Positions 11,201 to 26,200 are shown, counted from the stretch's first letter. The stretch: 64,000 nt of DNA from Adiantum capillus-veneris (GCA_014529385.2 CM043943.1:156918747-156982746), one strand, 5' to 3'. A program made the numbers and translations. The notes: generated by a model from the letters alone, not told the origin.

Positions 11201-14200
11201 GCAAGATGGCTTTTCTCAAAGCTGGTGTCAATAAAGTGTGGCGGCCCATTACTATTTATCACCCTCACCAATAGTTCTAGCAGATTTGGTATGCCGACCT
11301 GTGTAGCACTGTGTACATTTGGGCAATAACTTTGCTTGTGATAGTGCTGGTATGGGTGACACTTACTTGAAGCTTGCTGATGTAGCGAGTGTCTCAACTG
11401 ATGCTGAGGGGTCTAGTTAGTAAATACCATCATAGATGTGCTTAGTGTAGATATCAGAGAAACCGTGTGAAATATATGTGGTGGTGTATGGGGTGCATGT
11501 AGGTGTTATGTGTGGTGGAGGTGTGCTATTGCGGGAGAGTGAGATGTAAGTATGGTCAACACCAGTAAGTGTGGGTGGAATAGTCAATGACGTGATCAGC
11601 TCCCTCCATGGATCTTAGAATGCCGTCCCTTGAGATATCTCCCTCTGAGACCAATGGTGGGATACATGTGAGACCTCCCGAATCTGGCCACTGGGTATCT
11701 TGTCAATGGGCTGTGGGTGTTGCTGTGTCTGCTCTTAGGTCCTCTTGACTCCGGTCTCATCAAGGGGGTGTAGCATCGGGAACTCCTCAAAAGTCGTAAG
11801 TCTCACACTACCTACTTTGTGTCCGTCCATGAAGTCTTCCATGAGGAAGACCTCTCCGAGGCTAGAAATACTCCATGATCCCCTCTGCAAGACACGTATA
11901 TGGTGACAGGGTGTCACCATATACGGGTGTCACCCTCCTCCTCCCCCTCGTGCTCCGCTCATTCTTGTTCTTCCTCCTCTCCCTCTCCCTCTGTTGCAAA
12001 CTTCTACCCCGAGGGGACGAAGGAGCATAGAGCAAAGAAGATGAAGCTCCCCTCATGTAGCCCTAGTCCGATCCACATATAACGGACCTCGGGAGCGCGT
12101 GCCTTGATTTGTATCCTCCCTTGCAGCTCTTGTGGGTACAAGACTGCCACCCCTCTTGATCCCTAGGAAGTGTTATGGCGCATACACTTTCGATGTAGGG
12201 ACTCCCATACAAACCTCTATACTCTTGGTAGGCCTCGTTCTGGGTTCTCATGTGTCTCAATGAGAAGTATGATTGCCTCCTCAAGTCACCTTGGGTGTGT
12301 CCATAGGGATCCTTTGTTTTTCCATACAGCCATGTGTGTCAATGATGACTCAACCATCGCAGTATATGGCTCTCTGGCCCCCCTTATGGGCTTGTAGGAC
12401 TCGTGGTGTGTATGACTATGTATTCTCTATCTCCATCTGTGTTAAGGTCATCGTCAAGGAACATGGGATCGCTTGCTAAAGTGTGCAATATCACCCTGTT
12501 TCACATGAAAATGGTCCTCACTATCTCACTGTGGAATTGTAGGATGAGAACCCTCTTCTTGATTGTCTTTGCTGGCTCTCCGAGGTTTGCTCAAGGGAAG
12601 GGGCTCCTTTTCCTTATAACCAAGCTTCTCGCATAGGTACTTTCATCTACTTATGGGAGAGGACTCCGTCTTCTTGTGGATGCCAGTGATACGGATGTTG
12701 AAGCGATGGGCATACCTCTTCTTCTCTTCCTAGGTTGTCTTTGCAATTTGCAATTTCTCTTTTTGTGATTCTTCCTCTACCTCTTTGCAAAGGTTTTTGT
12801 TCACCACCTCCACCCATCCATCCTTCTTGGCTTCAATCATCTTTCTAATGCTTGTAGTGATCACTTCGGGGATTTCTCCTTCTCTTGAGGACTGTTCTTG
12901 TACAGAGGTCAATCTCCTCTCTCATCATTCCCTTCTCTCGTGTCCAATCCTCCTCATCTTTCTTCTACTCTTGTCACAAAATAACGACGTGGTTCTGCCT
13001 GGGACCATTGGACAAAAGTTTAAAAGTTATGAGTTGTTCCAACTTATAGGGTCCCGTCTGATGGGGCCCTAGGGACTGTAGAAGAAATCGAGTGGGATGT
13101 GCCGACGTGGAAGCATAAACTCACTTGGCACTTGGAGTTCTTTCATCCTTCTCCACAAATGGTTACGTGGAATCATATCAAAGGCTTTCTTAAAGTCCAC
13201 GAAACAACAATACAATCGCTTGCCTTTCAACCGACTTTTTTTTTTTTCCGAGAAAAAGATCCTTCTATTAGTTACTGAAACTACCCATAGGGCTACAACC
13301 ACCTCTTCAAGAGAGGGCTACAACAACCATGGTGGGAGACTCTCCCAATGAAAAAACCAGCATATGTACAATGGGGCTAAATCAAGAAATGGGGGGAGGG
13401 AAAAGCCACACAGGTGGTCGGAAGTGCCATCGGAGTACACCGTGGACCATGGTGTAGAAAGGCCCAGGATGCCAGAGTCGAAGGAAAGCCTCTCTGCGCT
13501 CCCGCATGCGGTCGGAGCTGGCCTGTAGTCCCTCGAGCTGTCCTCTGAGAGTGTGGATCAGCTCTAGCCAAAAATCACGAACAGTCTCTGCTGGTGGCAC
13601 AGGGCGAGCCTCAAAGATGCGGAAGCGACGGGCCCGCCAGATGAACCAGAGTGTCAGGCCACTGATGAGCTCCCAACACTCCTCTCTCTCACTGCACCAC
13701 TCCTGTGGAGTAAGCTCTTTAGCAGGCTAGAGTGTAGGTCGCCCCTCCTGCATCACTATCATCCTGTTGGTGAAAGATAGCTCAAACTGAAGTGCTGGGC
13801 CCGTGAGGGTGGACCAAGCCGCTGCTCCCCAAGTGTACTGTCGAGCCGTGGAGAGAGCAGGCATCAGCCAAAGTACTCGAAGCCACACCTGCTAGGCCGA
13901 AGGACAGTCCCAAAGACAGTGACGCTGAATCTCCACAAGATGGTCACAAGCTGCACATGCGATCGAGAGACCACTATGCACTAGCCAGCTCCCAATTGCT
14001 GTAGCTCTGTGTGCGACCAGCCACTGAAACAAGGTGACTTGCCTCGGCTGTCTGGAGTCCCACAACCTCTCCCAGAAGGCTACCAAGAACTCAGCTGTGA
14101 GACCCTCCTCTTGTTAATGAGGTGCTGCAGCGGGGCGGGTCTCTTTGTGTACTGCTAGTATATGACGTCCCAGTCGAACATTGTACTGAAAGAAAGGGAC

Positions 14201-17200
14201 TCCTGGGTGGTCTGCAGAAGAGAAGGGGTCCCTCCAGAGCCACTCACCAGGATCCCACTGTACTCATGCCAGTGGACAACACTCCCAAACCCACAGCCTC
14301 CAGTGTCCAGTCTCAAGAGCTGCTGGGTCAGGATCTATGACACAAGTCTCCCACAGATGCCCACTACTCGAATCCTCTGAAAACAGCACTCTGCCACCTG
14401 CGCGGCCTCTACTGCAACTCGCTGTAGGCATCCCCCACCCTAAAGCTCGAAGAAAAGGGATGGAACAGTCTCTGAGTAGGCCCTAACGGAGATGAGAACC
14501 TCCAGTCGTGTGAAGGCTCCCATCCACCTGGGTGCTAATGGCTCGAGAGGTGTGAGCCACTCAGCTGGAACTGCCTCTGAGATGTCTTGGCACATGCTCT
14601 GCACCCCTCTCATGCCCTGTAGCTGGAAACCCTGTACCTCCTCTGACAAGCCTGTGAACTCTAACCAGTCACCTAAAGAGCGCGCTGGACCCGCTGCCAT
14701 GGGACCCCAGGAAACATGAGGCCGACTACCAACCAAGTGGCCTCTCTGAGTGCTAACCATGGGGTTCCAGACAGGGGCTGCCGTAGGAACTTCCCGTGCA
14801 AGTAGGCTATCTCTGCTCCAGGCCTCGCCGCAAGAGCTCCCAAGATCGAAGCAGACTCACAGTGAAACGGTCCTCCAGTGTCCTGCTCAAACCAACTCTG
14901 CGCATCTTTGTGAAGATCCATCTAGTCGAAGGTTGCCAGGGGCCTCCTGCTTGAGGCACCCTAGCACGGAGCCGCTGTAGCAAGAACTCCTTCCAGGGCT
15001 CCTCACCTGGAAGAAATCCTCTGACGATGAACTTCCCAAGAAGGGCTCGGCTCTGCTGTGTTGGGTCAATGATCCCAATCCCTCCCTGTGAACAAGGAAG
15101 AGTGATGACCTGCCAAGCCACTTTGGCTCGGGCTATCTGAGTGTCACTTCCTGACCAGAGGAAGTTCCTGATCAGCCTCTCTACCTGGCAGATACAAGAA
15201 CTCGAGAAGATCCAGCAAGAAGTGATGTACCACATAGTCGCCAACAACACCTGGTTGGCCACTACTACTCTGCCAGCCAAAGAAAGTCGTGCTGAGCTCC
15301 AATGTAACAACTTTCTCCTGATAGACAAGAGAAGGGGAGCAATCTGCTGCTCTGGAGACAAGTCCAAACCAACCTGACAGCCGAAGTACCGAACTGCAGT
15401 CCCTGGGGGAATCCACCTAAAACCCTCTCCTGGCATCCAATCGGGTATAGGAGCACTACCAACCGAGAAAGCCACTGTCTTTCTCCAGTTGATCAGTGCG
15501 CCCGATGCACAACAGAAGGTCTCCAGTGCCTGATCACACCTGTGAAAGTTGGCCTCCTGGCCATCTAAGTACAAGGCTGAGTCGTCGGCAAACTCAGCGT
15601 CCAGAAGCTCATCTCCCGGAATAGGGAGTGCTAAGCCCCGTAGACCAACCTGCTGCGACACCAAAAACTTGCTCATCGCCTCCGCATAGAACAGAAAGAG
15701 GAAGGGAGCAAGAGGACAGCCCTGTCTGACCGAACGTGTGAGCATGAAGCGATCATCTCTACCTCCCGCCAAAAGTACTTGACTGTGAGCCTATCTGTAC
15801 AAAGCTGACACCCCTCTGATCCAAGCATCTGAGAAGCCCATCCTTTGTAGAGTGCCCTTTAGAAAGTCCCAGTCAACTCTGTCATATGCCTTCTCAAAAT
15901 CGAGAAGAAGAATCACTAGGTCCGCACCACGGAGCCGTGCCAGGGCAGAAGCCTCCCAAAAAGTAAAGATGTTGTGAAGGATACTGCGTTCCTTGACAAA
16001 CGCGCTGAGTCCCATGTATAAGGCTCTCTAGAAGTGGTTGAATCCTCAAACTTAGAGCCTTGGCAAGAATTTTGTAGGCTGAGTTGAGGATGGTGATGGG
16101 GCGCCACTGTCGAATCTCATCCAAGGAGCCACCCTCCTTGGGAATGAGGTAGATTAGGCCCTCACTCATGCTGTCAGGCATCACTCTTGTGTGCAAAATG
16201 TACTGAAAATCACTATAGAGATCTGGGCCAAGCAGGTCACAGTACTCCAAGAAAAAACTGGGAGTCAACCCATTGTCACCGGGACAGCTACCACGGGGGA
16301 GATCCCTAAGAGCCGTGTGCAACTCCTCGAGCTGAAGTGGTAGCTCAAGCCTCTGACGCATCTCCTCGTCACAAGACAAGGCATCTGTGCCCAAACCTGC
16401 TCCCTACATGCATCTTGGCGCTCTGACTGGGGCTCTGCAGAATGTAACTCACGGTAAAAGTTAGTAGCAATTGTACGCATATCCTCGGGCTCAGAAGCAA
16501 CTGACCCGTTAGGACTCCTCAACTGAATGACCTTGACATGCGAATGCCGAGGTCCCACTGCCTCAAAAAAAGTACCCGTCACTCTATCACCCACCTGGGT
16601 CCACTGAGTTGCCTGTCGGTGAAAAGCAAACTCATGTCGCCTCTCCTCTGTGCTAACAAGCTCCTGACGAGCCTGCTGTAGTTGCTCCTCCAACCAAGGA
16701 CTCTCTGGATGCTACTCCTGCATCCTCTGTAGCAAAGCAATGCCCCGAATGAGACACTGCTCCTCTCTCACTACAGCCCGGCGAGCCAGAGACTCCTCGA
16801 GAAAAAAACGGCTAATCTAAGCTAGGCCTGAGGCCACTCTGTCAGCAGGAGAATCCTGCTTGTCCAAGCTCTCTGTCCATAGAGCCTCTACCCGCTCTCT
16901 GAGTGCTGAGTCCAACAAGACCCTCTCTGGGATGCGAAGCATCATGCTCCCACTCCTCTGCCTGTCTGTGAAACCGGCCTGTTCAATCCAAAAAGGGCGG
17001 TAGACTTTACTTCAAACCTTGATTTAGCTTTCACCCATTATTAGTCGTCTATTTTACGTGTACTTTCAAGACACAACAAAGAGGAGAGGGATACAGGCTG
17101 GTAGATTGCACTTGTATGAGTAGACCGACACCAGATTGGCCCCTAACTTAGGCGCCCCTTTCGGTATTTCTTTATTGTTCAAAAGAGGGAATAAACGCTG

Positions 17201-20200
17201 TGGATCCCTATAAGGTGCCCCGCACAACCTTGGCTGAATTTTGACTGTTCCGGCCTGATTTCGGCAGCATAACAGTACTAGAACCCTTCACGGTCAGTAT
17301 TCCCACGCATTAAATGACTTTCCCAACGCATACGGGCACTTTGCAAAACCTGGCGAGAATCTGCAGCACGCTGAATTCTCTGTTCTCAGCCCTGAAAATG
17401 CGCCAGATCACCTGTACAGCGGTCCCCTTGCGTCCCCGAACCTCTTGGGGGTATTAGGGTCCGTTTAGGGCCAAAACCCTAAACCTGCAAAATTACACAG
17501 CAGGCTGTAATTTACTGTTTTGGGCTCCGTTTCGCGTGCCGGTCGCATCCGTAGCAAGTCCTCGAGCTCCGGCACCTGTAGGGCTACTTGCCCTTTGAAT
17601 TGGACGAGATTTTTGGCGTGAAACCTCTCCGAATTCACCTGTTCCTGCGGGGGGATTAGCTGCTAGCTAATCCAGTACCTGTGCAAGAGGCTCTTAATCG
17701 CGCATGAACCCACACAACTGTACATTGGTCAAATGAAGAGCCCACTAGTGGGGCATAAGATACTGCCAAAGGGGAGAGAGAGGGCAGTGCGTAGCGTGCA
17801 GGGCATCACTCCTGGCACTGCACTGTACATAGGAGGGAAAGCAAGCACTCCATAGCTCTTAACCTGTGACAGAGACTTGCAAAATGAGCCTCCCAGCTAT
17901 AAATCACGTTTTTGCCTTCTCTATAAGTAGTAAACTGGCCTCAGAGTGCGAAGTGTCACTCATTTGTGCATTTTTCCGCTTTAGACCCTCGGGTCTAAAA
18001 ATATCTCACCTGCAGCCTCTGTTGACTTGGCCACAGAGTAACAAAATGATCCCCATGTCAAACTACACGTAATGACGCGAAGACATTTTCAGGTCCCAAA
18101 ATAGCAGTTCCCTAAATTTTAGGAGATGCTGCCATTGTATCTTTCTAGGTCATCCGACCCTCTTTGTACACTGCGGCCACATCCAGAATTGAAATGTAGC
18201 CTCTGTAGCAAAGGATTCCACTTTGGCTAGTCAATGACCCCACTTTGGCTAACCATAGTCTTTGTCCAACCTTAGTGCTCTCTTGCCCTCAGGCCTAGAC
18301 TCCCTCTGGACAATTCCACACTAGCTATGCAATGCAGGGCAGTTAGATTTCCCGAGGGGTGTTTCCAAAAAGTGAAAGTAAATAGATAATAAGAAAGAAA
18401 TCAACGAAAAGGATAGATAGTAGTCACACGCTGGTGACATACCCCCCTCTTGAAATCTCAAACGTCCTCGTTTGCATCTATGTCGTGCATGCTTACAGTC
18501 AACACTGATGCATTCAACACCTATCGACACATGTACGACACATACATGCTCATTGTCAACCGTGGTGTGTTCAACACCTTGTCGACTCATGTATTGCCTG
18601 CGTGTGAACCCTGTCCGAATGACATAGTGGTAGCTTCGCACTCTGCCATTGCTTTGAGTCACTAACTTTCCAATGACAAAATGGTAGTTGCACATTTTGC
18701 CACTGTGTTATAGTACACGTTGGATCCCGTAACACTTTCAAGCATACCCAAACCGACAGTTTAAGAATGCAGTTACAGATGTACTCTTTAATAGAAGCAA
18801 TTACTGTATCCTTGACAAACTGACAAGAAATACTCACTTCTATAGCACTAACCAAACTTTTGGACATTCCATAAGAGCAATTGCCAAACTGACAATCTGT
18901 ACATCTCTAACATTCATGTAACAGGTATTCCATTTGAGCTCACTTTAAATACCATGTACATCATTTGTTTCAAAAGCCATTGTCACACTGACAATCCATG
19001 TAGCTCTGAAACTCAAGGGGTCAAGGTAGGTTGCAAATCGAAGGCTTCAAGGTAAAGTGATAACACAGTTGGTGACTCTGCAAGTTCACCTTCTTCCATC
19101 CACTTAGCATCCATTGGTGGATAGTTTCTGAACTTTACCAAGTAACGCCTAGCAACCTTGCCTTTCACTTTCCTTTCTTTGTGTGCCAAAATCTGTTCGG
19201 GGACCAAGATCTCGTCAAGTTCCTCGACTTCCGGTTGATCTTCAGCTGGCATATCTTCTGGCACATCACCCACATAGGGTCTGAGAAGACTCACATGAAA
19301 CGCATTTTGAATCTTCCAACTGTCAGGCAATTTCAGCCTATATGCAACATCGCTGATTATGTCGCATACTTGAAAAGGCCCATAGTAACGCATGCTGAGC
19401 TTTGGAAACAGTCTTTCCTTGCCCTTCATCTTCTTTAACCTTGCCTTTTCAAAGCGTAAAAGCACCCAATCACCAAGTGAATATACCACTTCACGACGGT
19501 GACGATCAGCTGCTTTCTTTTGCTTTGCCTGAGTCCTTTCTAAGGCCACTTTGACCTTCTGGTACATTTCATCCATATCCTGAACATACTTATCTGCTTC
19601 AAATATCTTGTCCTTTGTATGCAGTATGGGAGGAACTTTTTTGCTACCTTCAACTATCTCAAAGGGTGCCTTGCCAGTTGATGAATGCACTGTATTATTG
19701 TATGCATACTCCACCAATGGAAAATATTGCTCCCACTTTCCTTTATGCTCTGACACATAGCACTTCAGCAGATCTAGGACAGTAGAATTTGCCTCTTCTG
19801 ACTGCCCATCTGTTTGAGGATGAAATGACGAAGAGAATTTGAGCGTGGTGCCCATATTCTCAAACAAGCCTCTCCAGAACAAACTTGTCATGCGTGGATC
19901 ACGGTCGCTAACAATCGACTGTGGCATGCCATGATACTTGAAAATATTGCTCATAAACAAGCGTGCCATCTGATCTGGTTTTATCTTCTTCCTGACAGGA
20001 ATAAAATGAGCCTGTTTGCTGAATCTGCAAATAATGGTCCAAATACCATCGTTTCCTGTCTGCGTTCTCGGAAGATCAAAGATAAAATCCATAGCAATAC
20101 TTTCCTATGGTTTATCTGGAATAGGTAGTGGTTGCAATAACCCTGGTGCCTTTTGCCCGTCAAACTTGACCTTTTGGCATATTAGGCATTCTCGCACAAA

Positions 20201-23200
20201 GGCATCCACATCTCTTCTCAATGTAGGCCAATAGAAGAATGTCTCAACCGCTTTAACTGTAGCATCGATACCACGATGCCCTGCATACGGTGGGACATGA
20301 CTCTCTTCCATAACTTTGCGTCGCAATGTCTTTGTGACACAATCTGCCATGCATTATCATGAACCCGTCTTTAAGAAGATAGTGTTCATGACGTTGTCCA
20401 TCCATTAGTTGCTCGAAGACCCTTGCAAAATCTTCATCATTTGCATACTGTTCTCTCATATCATCAAGTTCATGATGATAAGGAATTGACACAGCTGAAA
20501 TTTGTGGCTTCCTTGACAAGGCATCAGCCACAACGTTCTTCTTGCCTTCCACATGCACAATCTGAAAATGAAACATGGACAAGATATTTGCCCATCGCAT
20601 ATGCTTCTCAGATAACTTTGTATGTGTCAAGAAGTATCGCAAGGTCTGATGGTCCGTTTGAACAACGAAATCTGCACCCAGCAGGTAGTGTTTCCAACTT
20701 AAGAGCGCATGAATCACAGCCAGTAACTCTTTCTCATAGACCTGCATGGTCATCTCTGGCCCTTGCAAAATTCTGCTCTCATAGGCTACTACCCTGCCAT
20801 CTTGCATTAGCACTGCACCAATGCTACTACCACAGGCATCACACTGGACCACAAATGACTTCCTAAGATCAGGCAACACAATGACTGGATCTGAAGTCAT
20901 CTTTTCCTTTAAGAGATTAAAAGCTAAAATCTCTTTCTGTGTCCATCTAAAGGTGATTGCCTTCTTTTGAAGAGCATGTAAAGGTGAAGCAATCTCAGCG
21001 AAATAAACCTTCTGTAATAGGAGCATAGTCCCAAAAAGCTTCGGACATCATGCACCGTCTTCAAATTTGGCCATGACTTGATCGCTTCAACTTTTGCAGG
21101 ATCCATTCTGACACCATCCTTTGAGACAATGTGTCCCAGAAAGTGAATCTCTTCCAGAAAAAACTCACTTTTCTTTGCATTGATGAGCAACCTATGACTG
21201 CGTAGCTCTTTGAACACAATGGCCAAGGGATGCCTATGCTCCTCTTCATTCTTTGAGTAGACTATCATATCATCAAAGAATGTACCAACAAACTGCTGGT
21301 GTGGATGGAAAATTTTGTCCATCATCCTATTGAACGTAGCAGGAGCATTTGTGAGACCAAAGGGCATCACTAAAAATTCGTAAAGGCCAAACGTTGTTCT
21401 AAAAGTAGTCTTGTGCACATCCTCTGATCTAATGCGGATCTGATGGTACCCACTCTTTAGATCTATCCTGCCAAACATAGCTGCTCCTTCTAATTTGTCC
21501 ATAATATCATCAATTCTAGGTATAGGGAACCTATTCTTGATGGTATTCTTGTTCAGTGCACGGTAGTCGATGCACATACGCCATGAGCCATCCTTTTTCT
21601 GCACCAACAACACTGGAGAACAGAATGGAGATGAACTGGGCTGAATCAGCCCCTTTTCTAATAGCTCCTGTACTTGGCCCATTATCTCTTTCTGCTGAGC
21701 CGCACTAACTCTGTATGGAGGTTTATTTGGTGGGCTACTGCCTGGCACCAAATCTATCGCATGGTCCTCGGGTCTCTCTGGCGGTAATTGAGACGGTAAT
21801 GAATCGGAAAAACAGTCACTATACCGTTGTAAAAACATTGACCTTTCTTTATCTAGCACATATAAATTTGATTCATCACAATCTGACACTTCACGTGCAA
21901 AAACCAAGTACGCAGAAAGATGCTTTTTCATTACAGAAGTAATAGCAGAAGCTGATACAGTGGGAATAGACTCCCCTTTAAGCTTTACATCCAGAATGTG
22001 AGTCTTTCCCCTGCTCTGTACAGTGATCTTTTTGTTGTAGGCATCCATGATTCCCTGTACACGAAACAACCAAGGAATACCTAGCAACACATCACATCCG
22101 TCCAGTGGCATGATGTAAAATTCTTCAGCATCTACATAGGACTGGATATGTAGGCGCAACTTTCCGATGATGGGTGTCACAGTCTCTGTATGGCCAGGAC
22201 ATGCCAAACCTGCCTCTGCTGTATACCCTATCTCTTCAGGTCGGATTCCCAACTTTGAAGCCAATTCTAGGGAAATGAAGTTGGCTTTAGCACCTGGATC
22301 AAAGAAGATAAACACTGTTTGATCCTTGACCTTTCCCCAAGCTCTGCAAAGCTCACTTGCATCTGAATTTGGCTTGTTGCCCACCATATCTGGCACTAGA
22401 CCAGCCATGGGCTTCTTTCCTTTCCTGTCCTCCTTGTCATCAGAATCAGCTGGCCTTTTCTTTGTAGGACAATTGTAAGCAATGTGGCCAGGCTGCTCAC
22501 AAATAAAGCATTTGTTCTCTATCCTCAGGACCTTCTTTTGCTCTTCAGACTTGCGAGGAAAACGTCTTTTCCATTTCTTCGCTGGTCCCTTTTTTGATTC
22601 AGCCGAAGCTTTGCCTTTCCCTGCGTTGGCTGGCTCCTGAGTCACTTTAGGAACGTCCTTGGAAACATACTTCTTCGCTGAATTTTTCTTGGCTGATCCT
22701 TCCTTGACGCCAGTATTGAATTCACAATCTTCTCCCTTAAGCAAACCATTGCCAGTGTTTGCTACCTCGATGAGCTGCGTCAAAGTAGTGACTTTGGTCT
22801 TCGTGCAGTACTTTCTCAATCCTTTGGGTAGGCCACAACAGTATTTTTCAATCTATTCTGTCAATGGCACAAACCTATAGGAAGTTACTGGAAGTAGAGC
22901 TTTCCAAAACTTCCGATTGTAGTCATCCAGATTCTTGCAAGTAGCAGCATTAAGCTGGTGCCATTCTGTCATGACATTTGCTTCAAAGTCATCAGATAAC
23001 CATGCTGCTGTAAAAATCTGCTTGAAGTAAATCCATGTGGACGGAGCTTGTCCTTGAAGCAATAAAGTTGTTGACCATTGTCCCGCATTCCCTGTCAAGA
23101 AAGTGGCTGCCTTGCGGACCTTTGAAGCCTCTGTAAAGTTTCCCCCTGCATAGGCCTTGTCAAACTGCTGGAGGAATGAAAGAGCCTTCTTCCTGTCATC

Positions 23201-26200
23201 AAACCCTGTAAAGGTCGTGAATGACACACCTTTGCCACCTTCTTTGTACGGAGTTGGCCTTCCCAGCGGCGTTAAATTGTCATATGGAAGTGACTGAAAC
23301 ATGGGAACACTATTAGGATTCATCTGTGTTCCTTGGCCGCTATTAAGTTGACCTGGAAACGCCATATTTGGCTGCTGATTTGTAATTCCAGCCATACCAA
23401 AATTTTCCTGTGGCATCCCAAATTGGCCCTGAGTGCTCTGAAACCCTGGTAGCATGCCCGTGACACCATACATGGGGTTAGGCATCATCGTTTGAGCACC
23501 CCCAAACACTGTTTTTGGCGTGTAAAACTGATTTCCAGGTGTATGACCAGCCATGCTCTGGAATACCGATCCACCTCCAAAATAGCCAGGGTGTACTGAA
23601 GGTGGTGGGAAGACCTGTTGCATAGCCTGTAGGTTGCTTCCCTACCCATTAGAACCAGCTATAGGCTGCTGAAAGGTGGCGGGCTGAACTGGTACAGCTT
23701 GGAAGACTGGCATCTCAGCCACATATTCTTGCACCTTAGGCACAGGTTATGGAGACTGCATGTTCTCCGTCAAGTGTACAGGTGTTTCCATTGATTGTGC
23801 AGTATGAATCACCTGTGCTTGAGCCTTAACAGGCTTCTGAATACGATCCAGTGAGCCAACTTGCTGAGACGGAACAGGAGGTTGCAGAAAGGCTAAAAAC
23901 CTCGGGTTCTGCATTACTTGTGTGAACATAGCCACAAGAGTAGCTAACTGGGTCCTGAATATATCATCATCCGTCTGTGGTGGTCATGAAGACTCACCCA
24001 CTTCATGTGTCTGTTGACCCTGTGAAGAAGAAACCTCTTCAGTCACATCATTTGGTCTGTCAGCCATAAATGCAATTCCCTGTGTCTGGTCTATGATCCC
24101 CTGTGTCTTCAAGCCCAATCTGACCAAGGCTCACTTCTATGGGAAAAAGTGATTTAATCCCGGGGATGGAACCATGAAACCGGCCTGTTCAATCCAAAAA
24201 GGGCGGTATACTTTACTTCAAACCTTGATTTAGCTTTCACCCATTATTAGTCGTCTATTTTACCTGTACTTTCAAGACACAACAAAGGGGAGAGGGATAC
24301 AGGCTGCTAGATTGCACCTGTATGAGTAGACCGACACCAGATTGGCCCCTAACTTAGGCGCCCCTTTCGGTATTTCTTTATTGTTCAAAAGAGGGAATAA
24401 ACGCTGTGGATCCCTATAAGCTGCCCCGCACAACCTTGGCTGAATTTTGACTGTTCCGGCCTGATTTCGGCAGCATAACTGTACTAGAACCCTTCACGGT
24501 CAGTATTCCTACGCATTAAATGACTTTCCCGACGCATACGGACACTCTGCAAAACCTTGCGAGAATCTGCAGCACGCTGAATTCTCTGTTTTCAGCCTTG
24601 AAAATGCGCCAGATCACCTGTACAGCGGTCCCCTTGCGTCCCCGAACCTTCTGGGGGTATTAGGGTCCGTTTAGGGCCAAAACCCTAAACGTGAAAAAAT
24701 ACACAGCAGGCTGTAATTTACTGTTTTGGGCTCCGTTTCGCATGCCGGTCGCATCCGTAGCAAGTCCTCGAGCTCCCGCACCTGTAGGGCTACTTGCCCT
24801 TTGAATCGGACGAGATTTCTGGCATGAAACCTCTCCGAATTCACCTGTACCTGCGGGGGGATTAGCCGCTAGCTAATCCGGTACCTGTGTAAGAGGCTCT
24901 TGCCTCGGCAATTGCACATGAACCCACACAATTGTACATTGGTCAAATGAAGAGCCCACTAGGAGGGCATAACATACTGCCAAAGGGGAGAGAGAGGGCA
25001 GTGCGTAGCGTGCAGGGCATCACTCCTGGCACCGCACTGTACATAGGAGGGAAAGCAAGCACTCCATAGCTCTTAACCTGTGAGAGAGACTTGCAAAATG
25101 AGCCTCCCAGCTATAAATCACGTTTTTGCCTTCTCTATAAGTAGAGAAGTAGTAAACTGGCCTCAGAGTGCCAAGTGTCACTCATTTGTGCATTTTCCCG
25201 CTTTAGACCCTGGGGTCTAAAAATATCTCACCTGCAGCCTCTGTTGACTTGGCCACAGAGTAACAAAATGATCCCCATGTCAAACTGCACGTAATGACGC
25301 GAAGACATTTTCAGGTCCCAAAATAGCAGTTCCCTAAATTTTAGGAGATGCTGCCATTGTATCTTTCTAGGTCATCCGACCCTCTTTGTACACTGCGGCC
25401 ACATCCAGAATTGAAATGTAGCCTCTGTAGCAAAGGATTCTACTTTGGCTAGTCAATGACCCCACTTTGGCTAACCATAGTCTTTGTCCAACCTTAGTGC
25501 TCTCTTGCTCTCAGGCCTGGACTCCCTCTGGACAGTTCCACACTAGCTATGCAATGCAGGGCAGTTAGATTTCCCGAGGGGTGTTTCCAAAAAGTGAAAG
25601 TAAATAGATAATAAGAAAGAAATCAACAAAAAGGATAGATAGTAGTCACACGCTGGTGACAGTCTGCCACTGTGAGGATCATTGGTGCATGGTCCGAGAA
25701 GGAAGTCCCTGCTAGAATGCCCACTATCCCTCGCAAGTCACTGAAATGGTTACTAGTGTAGAAGCGATCTATCCGCGATAGATTCACTCCTCCCACTTTG
25801 CGGTCCGAATGAGAGAAGGCAAGGCTGTCTAGGGGCCTCACAAAACCAGAGTGCTTCCAAACATCCGAGACCCTCAGAATCATACAAAACCTCTCCCAAG
25901 CTGCCAGCTCAATTCCATGCACAGTAGCGTGGCTACCACCAATCCTGTCAGAAGGGTCCTCCAACATGTTGAAGTCCCCTCCTATGCACCAGTGTTCTGC
26001 CTGCGGCAGAGACTCAACTATCTGTGACCAAAACTCTCCTCGAGCACTCGCCACATTGGGCACATAGATGTTCAGGAAGCCCACTAAGCAACCCTGAAAC
26101 TGCATAGTAATCCACTGAGCCCTACCTGGCACAATAATCCCTCTGCCCACATTGGCCTGCTGCAAAGAGTCTGCAATAGTCATACATACCCCACCCTGGA

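Larger units (their letters stand above)
16969..25661 (-). mobile_element. Gypsy-A, full-length chromovirus (8,693 bp)
   Basis: It has two LTRs (16969-18439 and 24175-25661), TG...CA ends, a perfect 5-base target duplication, a candidate primer-binding site (24157-24174), a polypurine tract (18440-18453) and, on the minus strand, gag, CCHC knuckle, protease, RT, RNase H, integrase and chromodomain in chromovirus order. The two LTRs are nearly collinear, with scattered substitutions and small indels, so the insertion is fairly recent. Nonsense codons in gag and before integrase, and two frameshifts (near 21000 and 20345), disable it. Confidence 0.93.

Noticed and set aside
18321-18867. Frames across the Gypsy-A 3' LTR boundary
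   Set aside because: They run through the polypurine tract and LTR, which are non-coding in this family.
20423-20866. 147-codon + strand frame
   Set aside because: Antisense shadow of the Gypsy-A RNase H coding strand; no family resemblance.
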